In this document: positions 29,927-38,522 of the stretch, piece by piece
Position numbering within the stretch: the first letter of the stretch is position 1
How the letters are laid out: each line of letters starts with the position of its first letter
From: an uncultured bacterium
GTDB lineage: Bacteria; Bacillota; Clostridia; Christensenellales; HGM11417
Direction of reading: 5' to 3'
DNA length: 64,000 nt
Assembly (NCBI GenBank): GCA_905215695.1
Contig: CAJMQN010000009.1
Coordinates: forward strand, 1 to 64,000
Program-made: the position numbers and the translations under genes
The notes under the pieces: model-generated
The model's database searches: none
Told to the model about the DNA's origin: nothing
What the model saw: the letters and a program-made list of their open reading frames with translations, nothing else

Positions 29927-32742
29927 GGGCGGAAAAGTACCTTCTTCAAAAATTGCCCTGTGTAGCTCTCCGGATTTGCGGCAATCTTCTCGGGAGTCCC
30001 CTCGTCCAAAACTTCACCGCCGCCATCGCCGCCTTCTTTGCCCAAGTCTATCAGCCAATCGCATACCTTGATGACGTCCAAATTGTGCTCTATCACAAAC
30101 ACACTGTTTCCGTTCGCCACAAGCCTCTGCAATATCTCCACAAGTTTGTGTACGTCCGCCATGTGCAGCCCCGTCGTCGGTTCGTCCAAAATATATACCG
30201 TGTTCCCCGTGCTCCGCTTGGACAGTTCCGTCGCAAGTTTCACACGCTGCGCCTCTCCCCCCGACAGGGTTGTCGAGGGCTGCCCCAACTTGATATAGGA
30301 CAGACCCACGTCCTGCAAAGTCTTGATTTTATTGTAAATCGAGGGCAGGTTTTCAAAAAATTCACACGCCTCGTCCACCGTCATGTCTAAAACTTCGTAT
30401 ATGTTCTTGCCCTTGTAGCGCACCTCGAGGGTCTGCTCGTTGTATCGCTTTCCGTGACACACCTCGCAGGGCACGTAGATGTCCGGCAGAAAGTACATCT
30501 CTATCTTCTTTACGCCGTCGCCCTGACAGTTTTCGCACCGCCCGCCCTTCACGTTGAAGGAGAATCTGCCCGATTTGTACCCGCGCTCCCGCGCGTCCGG
30601 CGTCGCCGCGAACAGGTCGCGTATCATCGAAAACACCCCTGTATAGGTCGCCGGATTGCTCCGCGGCGTGCGCCCGATCGGGCTTTGGTCAATGTCAATC
30701 ACCTTGTCAAGCCCTTCGATGCCCTCCAAAGCCTCGTACTCCCCTTCCACCTGCCGCGCGTTGTTCAGTCGGTTCGCAAGCGCGGGATACAGGATTTCGT
30801 TGATCAGGCTGGATTTTCCGCTCCCCGATACCCCCGTGATTCCGCAGAGCACCCCCCGCGGAAATCTGACCGTGATATTCTTCAAATTGTTCTGTTTCGC
30901 GCCCTTTACCTCAAACCACGCCGAGGGGGTGCGGCGGACGGCGGGTACTTCGATCTTTCGTCTGCCCGCAAGATAGTCCCCCGTCACCGAGGCGGGACAG
31001 TTCATCAAATCCGCCGCCGTGCCCGCGCACACAAGTTCGCCCCCGTGCACGCCCGCACCCGGTCCGATGTCGATAATCCAATCCGCCGCGCGCATGGTGT
31101 CCTCGTCGTGCTCGACCACGATGAGCGTATTGCCGAGGTCGCGCAGGCGCTGGAGCGTCGCGAGGAGTTTCTCATTGTCCCGCTGGTGCAGTCCGATGCT
31201 CGGTTCGTCCAAAATGTACAGAACTCCCATCAGTCCGCTCCCCACCTGCGTCGCGAGACGGATTCTCTGCGCTTCGCCACCCGACAGCGAACCCGCGTTG
31301 CGGTTCAGGGTCAGATAGGACAGTCCCACCGATTGCAGAAAGCCGAGACGCGTCTTGATTTCCTTGATAATTCGGTCTCCGATCAGGCTCTCCGTCTCCG
31401 TCAGTTCCAACGATTCGAAAAAACGCAGACAGTTCTCTATCGAGAGTTCGCAGACTTCCCAAATGTTCTTGCCGCCCACGCGCACAAAGAGCGCTTCCTT
31501 TTTCAGACGCTTGCCGCCGCACGCCGCGCAGGGCAGTATCTTCATGTACTTTTCGATTTCGTTCTTGACGTAGTCGCTCTCGCTGTCACGGTAACGGCGC
31601 AAAAGGTTGGGAATCAGTCCCTCCCAACTCGCCTTATAGCTCCCGCTGAAATTGTAGTTGCTGTAGTTCATCTCTATCTTCTCGCCGCCGTTGCCGTACA
31701 GCAGGATTTTGACCGCTTCGGGGGGCAAATCCTTGACGGGTACGTCCATCGAGAAATTGTAGCGTTTGGAGAGCGCGGTGAAGTACATTTCGGTCATCTT
31801 GCCGTTGTCCATGTTCCAGCCCGAAATCGTCATCGCCCCCTGCGAAAGAGAGAGATTGGGGTCTTTGATGACGAGATTTTCGTCGATTTCACGGCGGAAT
31901 CCGAGACCCGAACACACGGGGCACGCGCCGTACGGATTGTTGAAACTGAAGAGACGGGGTTCGATTTCTTCCATGGACGCGCCGCACTCCGTGCAGGCGT
32001 ATTTGTCCGAAAACAGTTCGTCCTTCCCGTCCGTGTTCACGACTACTAGCCCGTCCGCAAGTTTTAAGGCGGTCTCTATGCTCTCCGAAAGACGGCGGCG
32101 CACGCCTTCCTTGTTCACAAGGCGGTCTATCACCACGGAAATCGTGTGTTTGATGTTCTTCTCGAGTTTGATTTCCTCGTCGAGCGTGTACTGGATTCCA
32201 TCTACCTCCACGCGGACATAGCCCGACTTCTTGAATCCGTCGAGCATTTTTTCGTACTCGCCCTTTCTTCCGCGCACGACGGGGGCTTTGACGATGAGTT
32301 TCGCGCCCTCGGGGGACTCGAGCACTCTGTCGCAGATCTGGTCAACCGTCTGCCGTTCGATGCGCGTGCCGCAGTTCGGGCAGTACGCCACGCCGATGCG
32401 CGCGTAGAGAAGGCGCAGATAGTCGTAGATTTCCGTGACCGTGCCCACCGTCGAGCGGGGGTTGTTGGAAGTCGTCTTTTGGTCAATCGAGATGGCGGGA
32501 GAAAGTCCGTCGATATAGTCCACGTCCGGTTTGTCCATCTGACCGAGGAACATGCGCGCGTAGGAGGACAGGCTCTCCACGTATCTGCGCTGTCCTTCCG
32601 CGAAGATGGTGTCGAACGCGAGGGTGGATTTTCCCGAGCCCGAAAGACCCGAAAATACCACGAGCTTGTCCCGCGGAATCGTTACGTCGATGTTTTTCAG
32701 ATTGTTTTCGCGGGCGCCTTTCACTTTGATGAAGTCTTGCAT
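29923..32742 (-). CDS. uvrA: Excinuclease ABC subunit A
   Basis: 939-aa UvrA, the damage-recognition ATPase of nucleotide excision repair. Two ABC halves have Walker A GLSGSGKSTLAFDTI and GVSGSGKSSLINEIL and signatures LSGGEAQRIRLATQ and LSGGEAQRVKLATELS. Zinc modules are visible as CTECGASM/CPVC and CENCQGDG/CEVC. Length is typical. It follows uvrB by 26 bp on the same strand; its end is close to the TA promoter. Confidence 0.97.
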   Translation of the reverse strand: MQDFIKVKGARENNLKNIDVTIPRDKLVVFSGLSGSGKSTLAFDTIFAEGQRRYVESLSSYARMFLGQMDKPDVDYIDGLSPAISIDQKTTSNNPRSTVGTVTEIYDYLRLLYARIGVAYCPNCGTRIERQTVDQICDRVLESPEGAKLIVKAPVVRGRKGEYEKMLDGFKKSGYVRVEVDGIQYTLDEEIKLEKNIKHTISVVIDRLVNKEGVRRRLSESIETALKLADGLVVVNTDGKDELFSDKYACTECGASMEEIEPRLFSFNNPYGACPVCSGLGFRREIDENLVIKDPNLSLSQGAMTISGWNMDNGKMTEMYFTALSKRYNFSMDVPVKDLPPEAVKILLYGNGGEKIEMNYSNYNFSGSYKASWEGLIPNLLRRYRDSESDYVKNEIEKYMKILPCAACGGKRLKKEALFVRVGGKNIWEVCELSIENCLRFFESLELTETESLIGDRIIKEIKTRLGFLQSVGLSYLTLNRNAGSLSGGEAQRIRLATQVGSGLMGVLYILDEPSIGLHQRDNEKLLATLQRLRDLGNTLIVVEHDEDTMRAADWIIDIGPGAGVHGGELVCAGTAADLMNCPASVTGDYLAGRRKIEVPAVRRTPSAWFEVKGAKQNNLKNITVRFPRGVLCGITGVSGSGKSSLINEILYPALANRLNNARQVEGEYEALEGIEGLDKVIDIDQSPIGRTPRSNPATYTGVFSMIRDLFAATPDARERGYKSGRFSFNVKGGRCENCQGDGVKKIEMYFLPDIYVPCEVCHGKRYNEQTLEVRYKGKNIYEVLDMTVDEACEFFENLPSIYNKIKTLQDVGLSYIKLGQPSTTLSGGEAQRVKLATELSKRSTGNTVYILDEPTTGLHMADVHKLVEILQRLVANGNSVFVIEHNLDVIKVCDWLIDLGKEGGDGGGEVLDEGTPEKIAANPESYTGQFLKKVLFRP

Positions 32743-32768
32743 ATTCTTTCCTTATCGTTTTGTGCTCG

Positions 32769-34712
32769 TTATTTTCTGATGCTCTGTTTGAGTTCCTTGA
32801 TTTTCTCGCGCAGTTCGATTGCCTTCTCGAAGTCGAGGCTCGCAGAGGCGATGTGCATGAGCGCTTTGAGTTTCTCGATTTCGTTCGGAATGTCCTTCGC
32901 CGGAATTCCGACGGGTTTGGTGCTGATTTCGATGGTGTTTTTCACACTCTTGATAATCGTCTGCGGCGTGATGTGGTTCGCCTCGTTGTAGGCTTTCTGA
33001 ATTTTGCGGCGGCGGTTGGTCTCCGAGATCGCGCGCTCCATGCTCCCCGTCATGACGTCCGCGTACATGATGACGCGGCTCTCCGAATTCCGCGCCGCTC
33101 TGCCGATGGTCTGCACGAGCGAGGTTTCGCTCCGCAAGAACCCTTCCTTGTCCGCGTCCAAAATCGCGACGAGCCGCACTTCGGGAATGTCCAAGCCCTC
33201 GCGCAGAAGGTTGATGCCCACGAGCACGTCGAATTCGCCGCTCCGAAGTCCGTTCACGATCTCGATGCGCTCGAGCGTCTTGACTTCGCTGTGCATGTAT
33301 TTGACACGGATTCCGTACTCCGCGAGGTAGGTCGTGAGGGATTCCGCCATCTTCTTGGTCAGCGTGGTCACGAGCGTTCTGCCCCCCGCATCCGTGCACT
33401 TCTTGATTTCGCCCATGAGGTCGTCGATCTGCCCTTCCGTTTTCCGCACTTCCACTTCGGGGTCTAAAAGTCCGGTCGGGCGGATAATCTGTTCCACCGT
33501 GTTGCCGCTCCTCGACAGCTCGAAGGGCGCGGGGGTCGCGGACACGCAGACGACCTGCGGAATGCGCGCGTCAAATTCCTCGAACTTCAGCGGGCGGTTG
33601 TCGTATGCCGCGGGAAGGCGGAAGCCGAAATCCACAAGGTTCTTTTTGCGGGAGCGGTCGCCCTCGTACATCGCGCGAATCTGCGGAATCGACATGTGGC
33701 TCTCGTCAATGAACATGATAAAGTCGCGCGGGAAATAGTCGAGGAGCGTAAAGGGCGGCTGTCCCGGGAGTCTGCCGTCGAAGTATCGGGAATAGTTCTC
33801 GATACCCGTGCAGTACCCCATTTCCCGCATCATCTCCACGTCGTAGTTCACGCGCTGGCGCAGGCGCTGCGCCTCGAGGAGTTTGTCGTCCGCGAGAAGT
33901 TCCGCGACCCGAACCTCCAAATCCGCGAGAATTTGGTCAACCGCGCGCTTTAAGGTCTCCTGCTCCACTGCGTAGTGGCTCGCGGGGAACACGACGGCGT
34001 GTTTCAAACGGTTTACCACGTGCCCGGAGACGAATTCCACTTCCGAAATCGCTTCCACTTCGTCCCCGAAAAATTCCACGCGAAGGATGATTTCCGAATT
34101 GTTTGCGGGGAAAATCTCCACGATGTCCCCCCGCACGCGGAAGGTGGAGCGGTGAAAGTCCACGTCGTTCCGCTCGTACTGGATGTCGATGAGACGGCGC
34201 AGAAGCTCGTTCCGGTCGAGGGGTTCGCCCGCGCGGATGCTCACCGCGAGCCGATAGTATTCCTCCGGCGCGCCGAGTCCGTAGATGCAGGACACGCTCG
34301 CGACCACGATCGTGTCGTGACGCTCGGAGAGCGAACACGTCGCCGCGTGGCGGAGTTTGTCGATTTCGTCGTTGATCGCCATATCCTTTTCGATGTACGT
34401 GTCCGTGCTCGGGATATAGCTTTCGGGTTGGTAATAGTCGTAGTAGGAGACGAAAAATTCGACGCGGTTTTCGGGAAAAAATTCCCGAAATTCGTTGCAG
34501 AGCTGCGCGGCGAGCGTCTTGTTGTGCGCGATGACGAGCGCGGGGCGGTTCACCTTTTCGATGACGTTCGCCATGGTAAAGGTCTTGCCGCTCCCCGTGA
34601 CCCCCAAAAGCACCTGCGTCCGCAGTCCGTCACGGATTCCCTCCGCGAGACTGTCGATCGCCGCGCCCTGATCACCGCAGGGCTTGAATTTTGAGACGAG
34701 TTTGAAATCCAT
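32769..34712 (-). CDS. uvrB: Excinuclease ABC subunit B
   Basis: 647-aa UvrB helicase-like protein. Walker A LLGVTGSGKTFTMANVI, beta-hairpin VSYYDYYQPESYIPSTDTYI, DEAD-like IDESHMSI, VGINLLREGLDIPEV and a C-terminal UVR motif (residues 610-645) are all present. The ATG at 34710-34712 follows AGGAG. A frame extension 15 codons upstream would run through the LexA-like site and is not likely. Confidence 0.97.
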   Translation of the reverse strand: MDFKLVSKFKPCGDQGAAIDSLAEGIRDGLRTQVLLGVTGSGKTFTMANVIEKVNRPALVIAHNKTLAAQLCNEFREFFPENRVEFFVSYYDYYQPESYIPSTDTYIEKDMAINDEIDKLRHAATCSLSERHDTIVVASVSCIYGLGAPEEYYRLAVSIRAGEPLDRNELLRRLIDIQYERNDVDFHRSTFRVRGDIVEIFPANNSEIILRVEFFGDEVEAISEVEFVSGHVVNRLKHAVVFPASHYAVEQETLKRAVDQILADLEVRVAELLADDKLLEAQRLRQRVNYDVEMMREMGYCTGIENYSRYFDGRLPGQPPFTLLDYFPRDFIMFIDESHMSIPQIRAMYEGDRSRKKNLVDFGFRLPAAYDNRPLKFEEFDARIPQVVCVSATPAPFELSRSGNTVEQIIRPTGLLDPEVEVRKTEGQIDDLMGEIKKCTDAGGRTLVTTLTKKMAESLTTYLAEYGIRVKYMHSEVKTLERIEIVNGLRSGEFDVLVGINLLREGLDIPEVRLVAILDADKEGFLRSETSLVQTIGRAARNSESRVIMYADVMTGSMERAISETNRRRKIQKAYNEANHITPQTIIKSVKNTIEISTKPVGIPAKDIPNEIEKLKALMHIASASLDFEKAIELREKIKELKQSIRK

Positions 34713-34726
34713 ACGCGCTCCTATGC

Positions 34727-34738
34727 AAACGAATGTTT
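34727..34738 (-). promoter_or_regulatory. LexA-like (SOS) site before uvrB
   Basis: AAACGAATGTTT, a perfect 12-bp dyad 14 bp upstream of the uvrB ATG. It matches the AAC-N4-GTT core of the Gram-positive LexA box but has A/T rather than G/C at the outer positions. uvrB is SOS-controlled in Bacillus. The site alone is moderate evidence. Confidence 0.35.
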
Positions 34739-34758
34739 CGTCATTGGTTAAAAACAAT

Positions 34759-34776
34759 GCGGTTACGAATAACCGC
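34759..34776 (-). terminator. Hairpin after the 118-aa wHTH gene
   Basis: GCGGTTA-TTCG-TAACCGC on the reverse strand, a 7-bp stem with UUCG loop, followed by ATTGTTTTT. A weak rho-independent terminator separating the wHTH pair from uvrB. Confidence 0.45.
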
Positions 34777-34787
34777 GAGGTGTGTTG

Positions 34788-35144
34788 TCAGAAAATGTTT
34801 TTCAATATCACGCCGACGAGGAAGGAGAACACTGCCAAGGCGCCCGAGAGAGCGAGCCGGAACATGAGCGTCCTGCGCTGGTTCTTCATCTCCCGCGGGA
34901 AGGCGGAACCCTTCTCCATGAGGTTGATACAGTAGAAAAATTCGCCCTTCTTGTCCGTCTCCACCACATCGATATACCCGTCGTAGGCGAGGTCTTTCAA
35001 TATCTTCGCGAGGTCCGTTGCGTTGCAGGCGGACTTTTCGGGGAACTGTTCCAAAAATTCGGCGGGAGAAATCAAGATCCCCCCCTTGCCGAAACACTTG
35101 TCGTAGATGATACTCATGACCTTGCGCTCTCTTGCCGTCAACAT
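34788..35144 (-). CDS. Winged-helix-like protein with C-terminal membrane anchor (copy B)
   Basis: 118-aa protein of unknown family. The first 75 residues look like a small winged-helix domain (LTARERKVMSIIYDKCF, ATDLAKILKDLAYDGYIDVV, then a beta-wing KKGEFFYCINLMEKG). A basic linker leads to a C-terminal transmembrane helix (LALSGALAVFSFLVGVILKN, about 96-116). It is 9 bp after a gene of the same design, so the two were probably formed by duplication and are cotranscribed. A tail-anchored DNA- or protein-binding role is inference. Confidence 0.75.
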   Translation of the reverse strand: MLTARERKVMSIIYDKCFGKGGILISPAEFLEQFPEKSACNATDLAKILKDLAYDGYIDVVETDKKGEFFYCINLMEKGSAFPREMKNQRRTLMFRLALSGALAVFSFLVGVILKNIF

Positions 35145-35153
35145 ACGCCCCTC

Positions 35154-35525
35154 CTATAGAAGGTGCAAGAGAATCGCCGCAAGCAGTACGCCCGCAAGCG
35201 CACCCAAAAATCCGCTCCCGAAGGACACGAATACGAACTTTTTAAAGGAGCGTTTCTCCTTTCTCCGTTCGGTTTCGTTTTCCTCGTACAGCCGACCCTT
35301 CGAGAGCACCGTCAGGCAATAGGAAGTTTCGTCCCGGTACTTTACCTGAATAAACTCCCGTTCCTCGAGAAAGTGAACCATCTCCGCGACCACTTCCGGC
35401 GCGGGCGGTTCCTCAAACTTCGGAAAATCGGCGCACAGGTCTTCGTTCGTAAAAATTTTGAAACTCCCGTCGCCGCACTCCCGCTGGATTGTCTTCAGCA
35501 TCTGCGCGCACTTTGCGTCAAGCAT
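35154..35525 (-). CDS. Winged-helix-like protein with C-terminal membrane anchor (copy A)
   Basis: 123-aa protein with the same order as the next gene: a helical N-terminus (AKCAQMLKTIQRECGDGSF), a helix-turn-helix-like VVAEMVHFLEEREFIQVKYR with a short wing DETSYCLTVLSKGR, a basic linker (ERRKEKRSFKK), and a C-terminal helix FLGALAGVLLAAILLHLL. I prefer the ATG at 35523-35525 with AAGGG upstream; an ATG 13 codons earlier has no ribosome site. Family not recognised. Confidence 0.7.
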   Translation of the reverse strand: MLDAKCAQMLKTIQRECGDGSFKIFTNEDLCADFPKFEEPPAPEVVAEMVHFLEEREFIQVKYRDETSYCLTVLSKGRLYEENETERRKEKRSFKKFVFVSFGSGFLGALAGVLLAAILLHLL

Positions 35526-35623
35526 CCCTTCACACCCTTGTTGCTGTAAATCTCCGAAGGACATTTACGCATGATTAGTATGGGTAGAAAGGTCAAAATT
35601 CATACCAACTCAAGAAATTGCCC

Positions 35624-36910
35624 TTACTTTTCGACGCGGATAATCGCATCGACGCTGTGCACGTTTGAGAGTTTCTTGATTTCGCCGATCGCCTTCATGA
35701 AGTTCTTTTCGCTGGTCTTGTGCGTGATGAAGATGATCGTCGCGCTGTTCTCTTTATCGTTTTCGTCCTTTTGGAGCACCGAGTGCATGCTCACCTTGTA
35801 CTTGCCGAACTGTGCCGTGATTTCGGAGAGCACGCCGCACTCGTCCGACACGTCCATGCGCACGTAGTACTCGCTCTCGAAGTCCCCCGCGAATTTCGCG
35901 TCGGACTTTGCGCCCGGCACGTTTTTGAAGGGCACGTAGTAGTGCTCGGTCTGCTTGGCGGCATAGACGATGTCCGAGACGATCGCCGAGCCCGTCGGGA
36001 GCGCGCCCGCGCCCCTGCCGTACAGCATGATGTCATCCACCATGTCCCCTTTTAAGAGCACAGCGTTGAAACTGCCCTTTACGCTCGCGAGCGGGCTGTC
36101 GTTCTTGATGAACGCAGGGTGCACCCGCGCTTCGATGCCCGCAGGAGAGTTCTTGCCGATGGCGAGAAGTTTCAGGGTGTAGCCGAGCTGTTTGCCGTAT
36201 TCGATGTCGATTTTGGAAATCTGCGAAATTCCTTCGCGGTGCACGTTCTCGAGGTGCACCTTCTTGGAAAACGCGAGGCTGGAGAGAATGGTCAGCTTGT
36301 ACGCGACGTCAAAGCCCTCGACGTCCGCGGTCGGGTTCGCCTCCGCATAGCCGAGTTTCTGCGCTTCCTTCAATACGTCCGCGTACTCTAACCCCTCGTC
36401 GCTCATCTTGGTCAAAATATAGTTCGTCGTGCCGTTGATGATTCCCACCAAACTCGTGATGTTGTTCGCCTGCATGCCGTCGATGAGCGTGCGGATAATC
36501 GGCACGCCGCCCACACAGCTCGCCTCGAAGTAAAAGCCGGAGTTGTATTCCCGCGCGATGGTTTCGATCTCGTCCCAATGCTTGGCGATGAGCTCTTTGT
36601 TCGCGGTTACGACGGTCTTGCCCGCGGAGAGGGCTGCCAAAATAAAGGTCTTTGCCGGTTCAACGCCGCCGATGACCTCCACAACCACGTCCACCGCCGG
36701 ATGCGTCACCACTTCGGCAATGTTCGAATAGATGTTCTCCTCGGGCACACCCAAGGACAGCGCGCGCTGTCTGTTGAGTTCGAGCACCGCTTCCACCGTG
36801 ACGTCCAAGCCCTGATTCGCCTTGATCACGTCGTGGTTTTTGGTCAAAATTTCATAGGTGCCGCCACCCACCGTGCCCAATCCGAGAATTGCCACTCCTA
36901 CTTTCTTCAT
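35624..36910 (-). CDS. hom: Homoserine dehydrogenase
   Basis: 428-aa enzyme reducing aspartate semialdehyde to homoserine. Rossmann start AILGLGTVGGGTYEIL, VVTANKELIAKHWDEI, catalytic region LTILSSLAFSKKVHLENVHR, and a C-terminal ACT domain (about 350-428, VRMDVSDECGVLSEITAQFG) that normally mediates threonine inhibition. thrB and thrC are not adjacent. Starts 10 bp after coaX, so it is likely in the same operon. Confidence 0.96.
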   Translation of the reverse strand: MKKVGVAILGLGTVGGGTYEILTKNHDVIKANQGLDVTVEAVLELNRQRALSLGVPEENIYSNIAEVVTHPAVDVVVEVIGGVEPAKTFILAALSAGKTVVTANKELIAKHWDEIETIAREYNSGFYFEASCVGGVPIIRTLIDGMQANNITSLVGIINGTTNYILTKMSDEGLEYADVLKEAQKLGYAEANPTADVEGFDVAYKLTILSSLAFSKKVHLENVHREGISQISKIDIEYGKQLGYTLKLLAIGKNSPAGIEARVHPAFIKNDSPLASVKGSFNAVLLKGDMVDDIMLYGRGAGALPTGSAIVSDIVYAAKQTEHYYVPFKNVPGAKSDAKFAGDFESEYYVRMDVSDECGVLSEITAQFGKYKVSMHSVLQKDENDKENSATIIFITHKTSEKNFMKAIGEIKKLSNVHSVDAIIRVEK

Positions 36911-36920
36911 CGGGTTCTCC

Positions 36921-37700
36921 TTATTTCAAGTCCTTTTTTTCGGTATTCATTTCGTAGAGCATGCGCAGTCCGTCGAGTGTCAGCGTGCGGTCCACTTTGA
37001 TTCCGTCGAGCTCCTTTGCGATCAGTTCGCCCAAGCCCCCCGTCGCGATGACGGGAAGGTCTGGGTCGTTCATCTCCGCGCGAATCTTCTTGACAAGATA
37101 GTCCACGAGCCCCGCAAAGCCGAACACGATGCCCGCCTGCATGTTGGTCGTCGTGTTCTTCGCGAGTACGCTCGACGGGCGCTCCAACTCGATTCTCGGG
37201 AGCTGCGCCGTACTGCTCACGAGGGATTCCATCGAGGACTTGATGCCCGGACTGATGACCCCGCCCACAAATTCGCCTTTGCGGGTCAGAATGTTGAAGG
37301 TCGTCGCCGTGCCGAAGTCGATGACGATACAGCCGCCGTATTTCTTGTACGCCGCTACGCAGTTTACGATGCGGTCCGCGCCCACCTCGCGGGGATTGTC
37401 CACTTTGATGTTCAGCCCCGTCTTGGTGCCCGGTCCGACCATGATCGGCGTGCGGTGCAGGTAATATTTACACATGTGCTCCACCGTATAGTTTAAGGAC
37501 GGGATCACCGAGGAGATGATGACGCCTTCTATCTTCTCCTTGTCGATGCCCGAATTCGCGAGGAGCGTACACAGGGTTACGCCGTATTCGTCCGCCGTGC
37601 GCGTTCTGTCCGAGGACACGCGCCAACTGTCGATGCTCATTTTGCCGTCGAATACGCCGAATTTCGTATTGGTATTGCCGATGTCAATGACTAATATCAT
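36921..37700 (-). CDS. coaX: Type III pantothenate kinase
   Basis: 259-aa CoaX, first step of CoA synthesis from pantothenate. VIDIGNTNTKFGVFDG is the phosphate loop, VGADRIVNCVAAYKKYGG binds pantothenate, and VIDFGTATTFNIL follows. Family length is 250-270 aa. The start overlaps the ECF S-component gene by 17 bp, so kinase and transporter are translationally linked. Confidence 0.95.
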   Translation of the reverse strand: MILVIDIGNTNTKFGVFDGKMSIDSWRVSSDRTRTADEYGVTLCTLLANSGIDKEKIEGVIISSVIPSLNYTVEHMCKYYLHRTPIMVGPGTKTGLNIKVDNPREVGADRIVNCVAAYKKYGGCIVIDFGTATTFNILTRKGEFVGGVISPGIKSSMESLVSSTAQLPRIELERPSSVLAKNTTTNMQAGIVFGFAGLVDYLVKKIRAEMNDPDLPVIATGGLGELIAKELDGIKVDRTLTLDGLRMLYEMNTEKKDLK

Positions 37701-38373
37701 GAGGCTCCTTTTCGGGGGGATTGGAATCGAGAGATTCGGAAACAGGTTTTGAGACGGGCGAAGGGCGCCCGGAGCGAGAGGAAGTTCTCTTCACAAGCTC
37801 GCTGACGCGGTAGATTGCGGGCGACGCAACGAGGTTGATGCCGAGCTCGACCAAAAAGTTGACGCCCGCACAGCCGATAATCAGAAAGTACAGCACCGTG
37901 GTGCCCTCTGCGACAAAGTTCGCCTCGAGGGTGCCGCTCATGAACAGCGCGCCCACGATGAACAGCCCCGTGTTGACGACGGGTGCAGAGAGCGACGCCA
38001 AGAGAACCCCTACATAGCGGTTCTTCCCGCGAAGGGCGCGGAACAGCAGACCGGGTACGAGACCCGCCGCCATGCCCTTTCCGAGACAGAGCACCGAGGT
38101 CAGAATCGGGTGGTCCGAAAACAGGATAAAGGTGAATCCGTCCGCTCCCGTCACCCCGTACAGGAGCACGATGAGCCCGAATGCGAATCCCAAAAACAGA
38201 CCCGCGAGCGGTCCGATCATGACCGCGCCCAACACGATGGGGACGAGCACGAAGGACAGCGGCGTCGCGCCGATTCGGATATAGCCGCCGAATACCTGAA
38301 GCACGATGACGAGTGCAAGCAAGATGGACAAAAATGCCACATTCCTTGCCGTAAAGAAACTTTTGCTTTTCAT
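37684..38373 (-). CDS. ECF transporter S component, probable pantothenate transporter
   Basis: 229-aa integral membrane protein with about six helices and the ECF S-component N-terminal helix AFLSILLALVIVLQVFGGYI; RIGATPLSFVLVPIVLGAVM is the conserved loop. S components bind a vitamin and use a shared energising module. The overlap with coaX suggests pantothenate as substrate (PanT-like), which is inference. The C-terminal 35 residues form an unusual hydrophilic tail (SSRSGRPSPVSKPVSESLDS and beyond) that may exist because of the overlap. It has its own promoter and a structured leader. Confidence 0.85.
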   Translation of the reverse strand: MKSKSFFTARNVAFLSILLALVIVLQVFGGYIRIGATPLSFVLVPIVLGAVMIGPLAGLFLGFAFGLIVLLYGVTGADGFTFILFSDHPILTSVLCLGKGMAAGLVPGLLFRALRGKNRYVGVLLASLSAPVVNTGLFIVGALFMSGTLEANFVAEGTTVLYFLIIGCAGVNFLVELGINLVASPAIYRVSELVKRTSSRSGRPSPVSKPVSESLDSNPPEKEPHDISH

Positions 38374-38456
38374 ATTGCCTCCCGATCAGGCTTGCATGAT
38401 TGTCCGCAACAAGCGGGCGCAATGCCTGTCAAAAAAATGAAAAGATTTTTATATGT

Positions 38457-38481
38457 ACGGTTCTCCTGCCGGAGATACCGT
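38457..38481 (-). promoter_or_regulatory. Leader hairpin with opposed bulged adenines before the ECF/coaX operon
   Basis: On the reverse strand ACGGU-A-UCUCC-GGCA-GGAGA-A-CCGU forms a stem with facing A residues, just after the transcription start. A second fold (CAGGC-A-UUGC with GCAA-GCCUG) occupies the rest of the leader. The pan RNA motif upstream of pantothenate genes is also a hairpin with two bulged A residues, so this could be a divergent relative. Evidence is limited to shape and context. Confidence 0.35.
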
Positions 38482-38493
38482 CAATTACCCTGT

Positions 38494-38522
38494 ATTATAC
38501 CAAATTCGACAAATTTTATCAA
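38494..38522 (-). promoter_or_regulatory. Promoter of ECF-coaX-hom operon
   Basis: Reverse strand TTGATA (38517-38522), 17-bp spacer ending GTCGAATTTGG, TATAAT (38494-38499). Located right after the TspO-like stop codon. Confidence 0.75.

Noticed and set aside
30454..32049. A 531-residue open frame antisense to uvrA
   Set aside because: Low-complexity His/Arg/Val composition mirroring uvrA codons; no recognisable motif.
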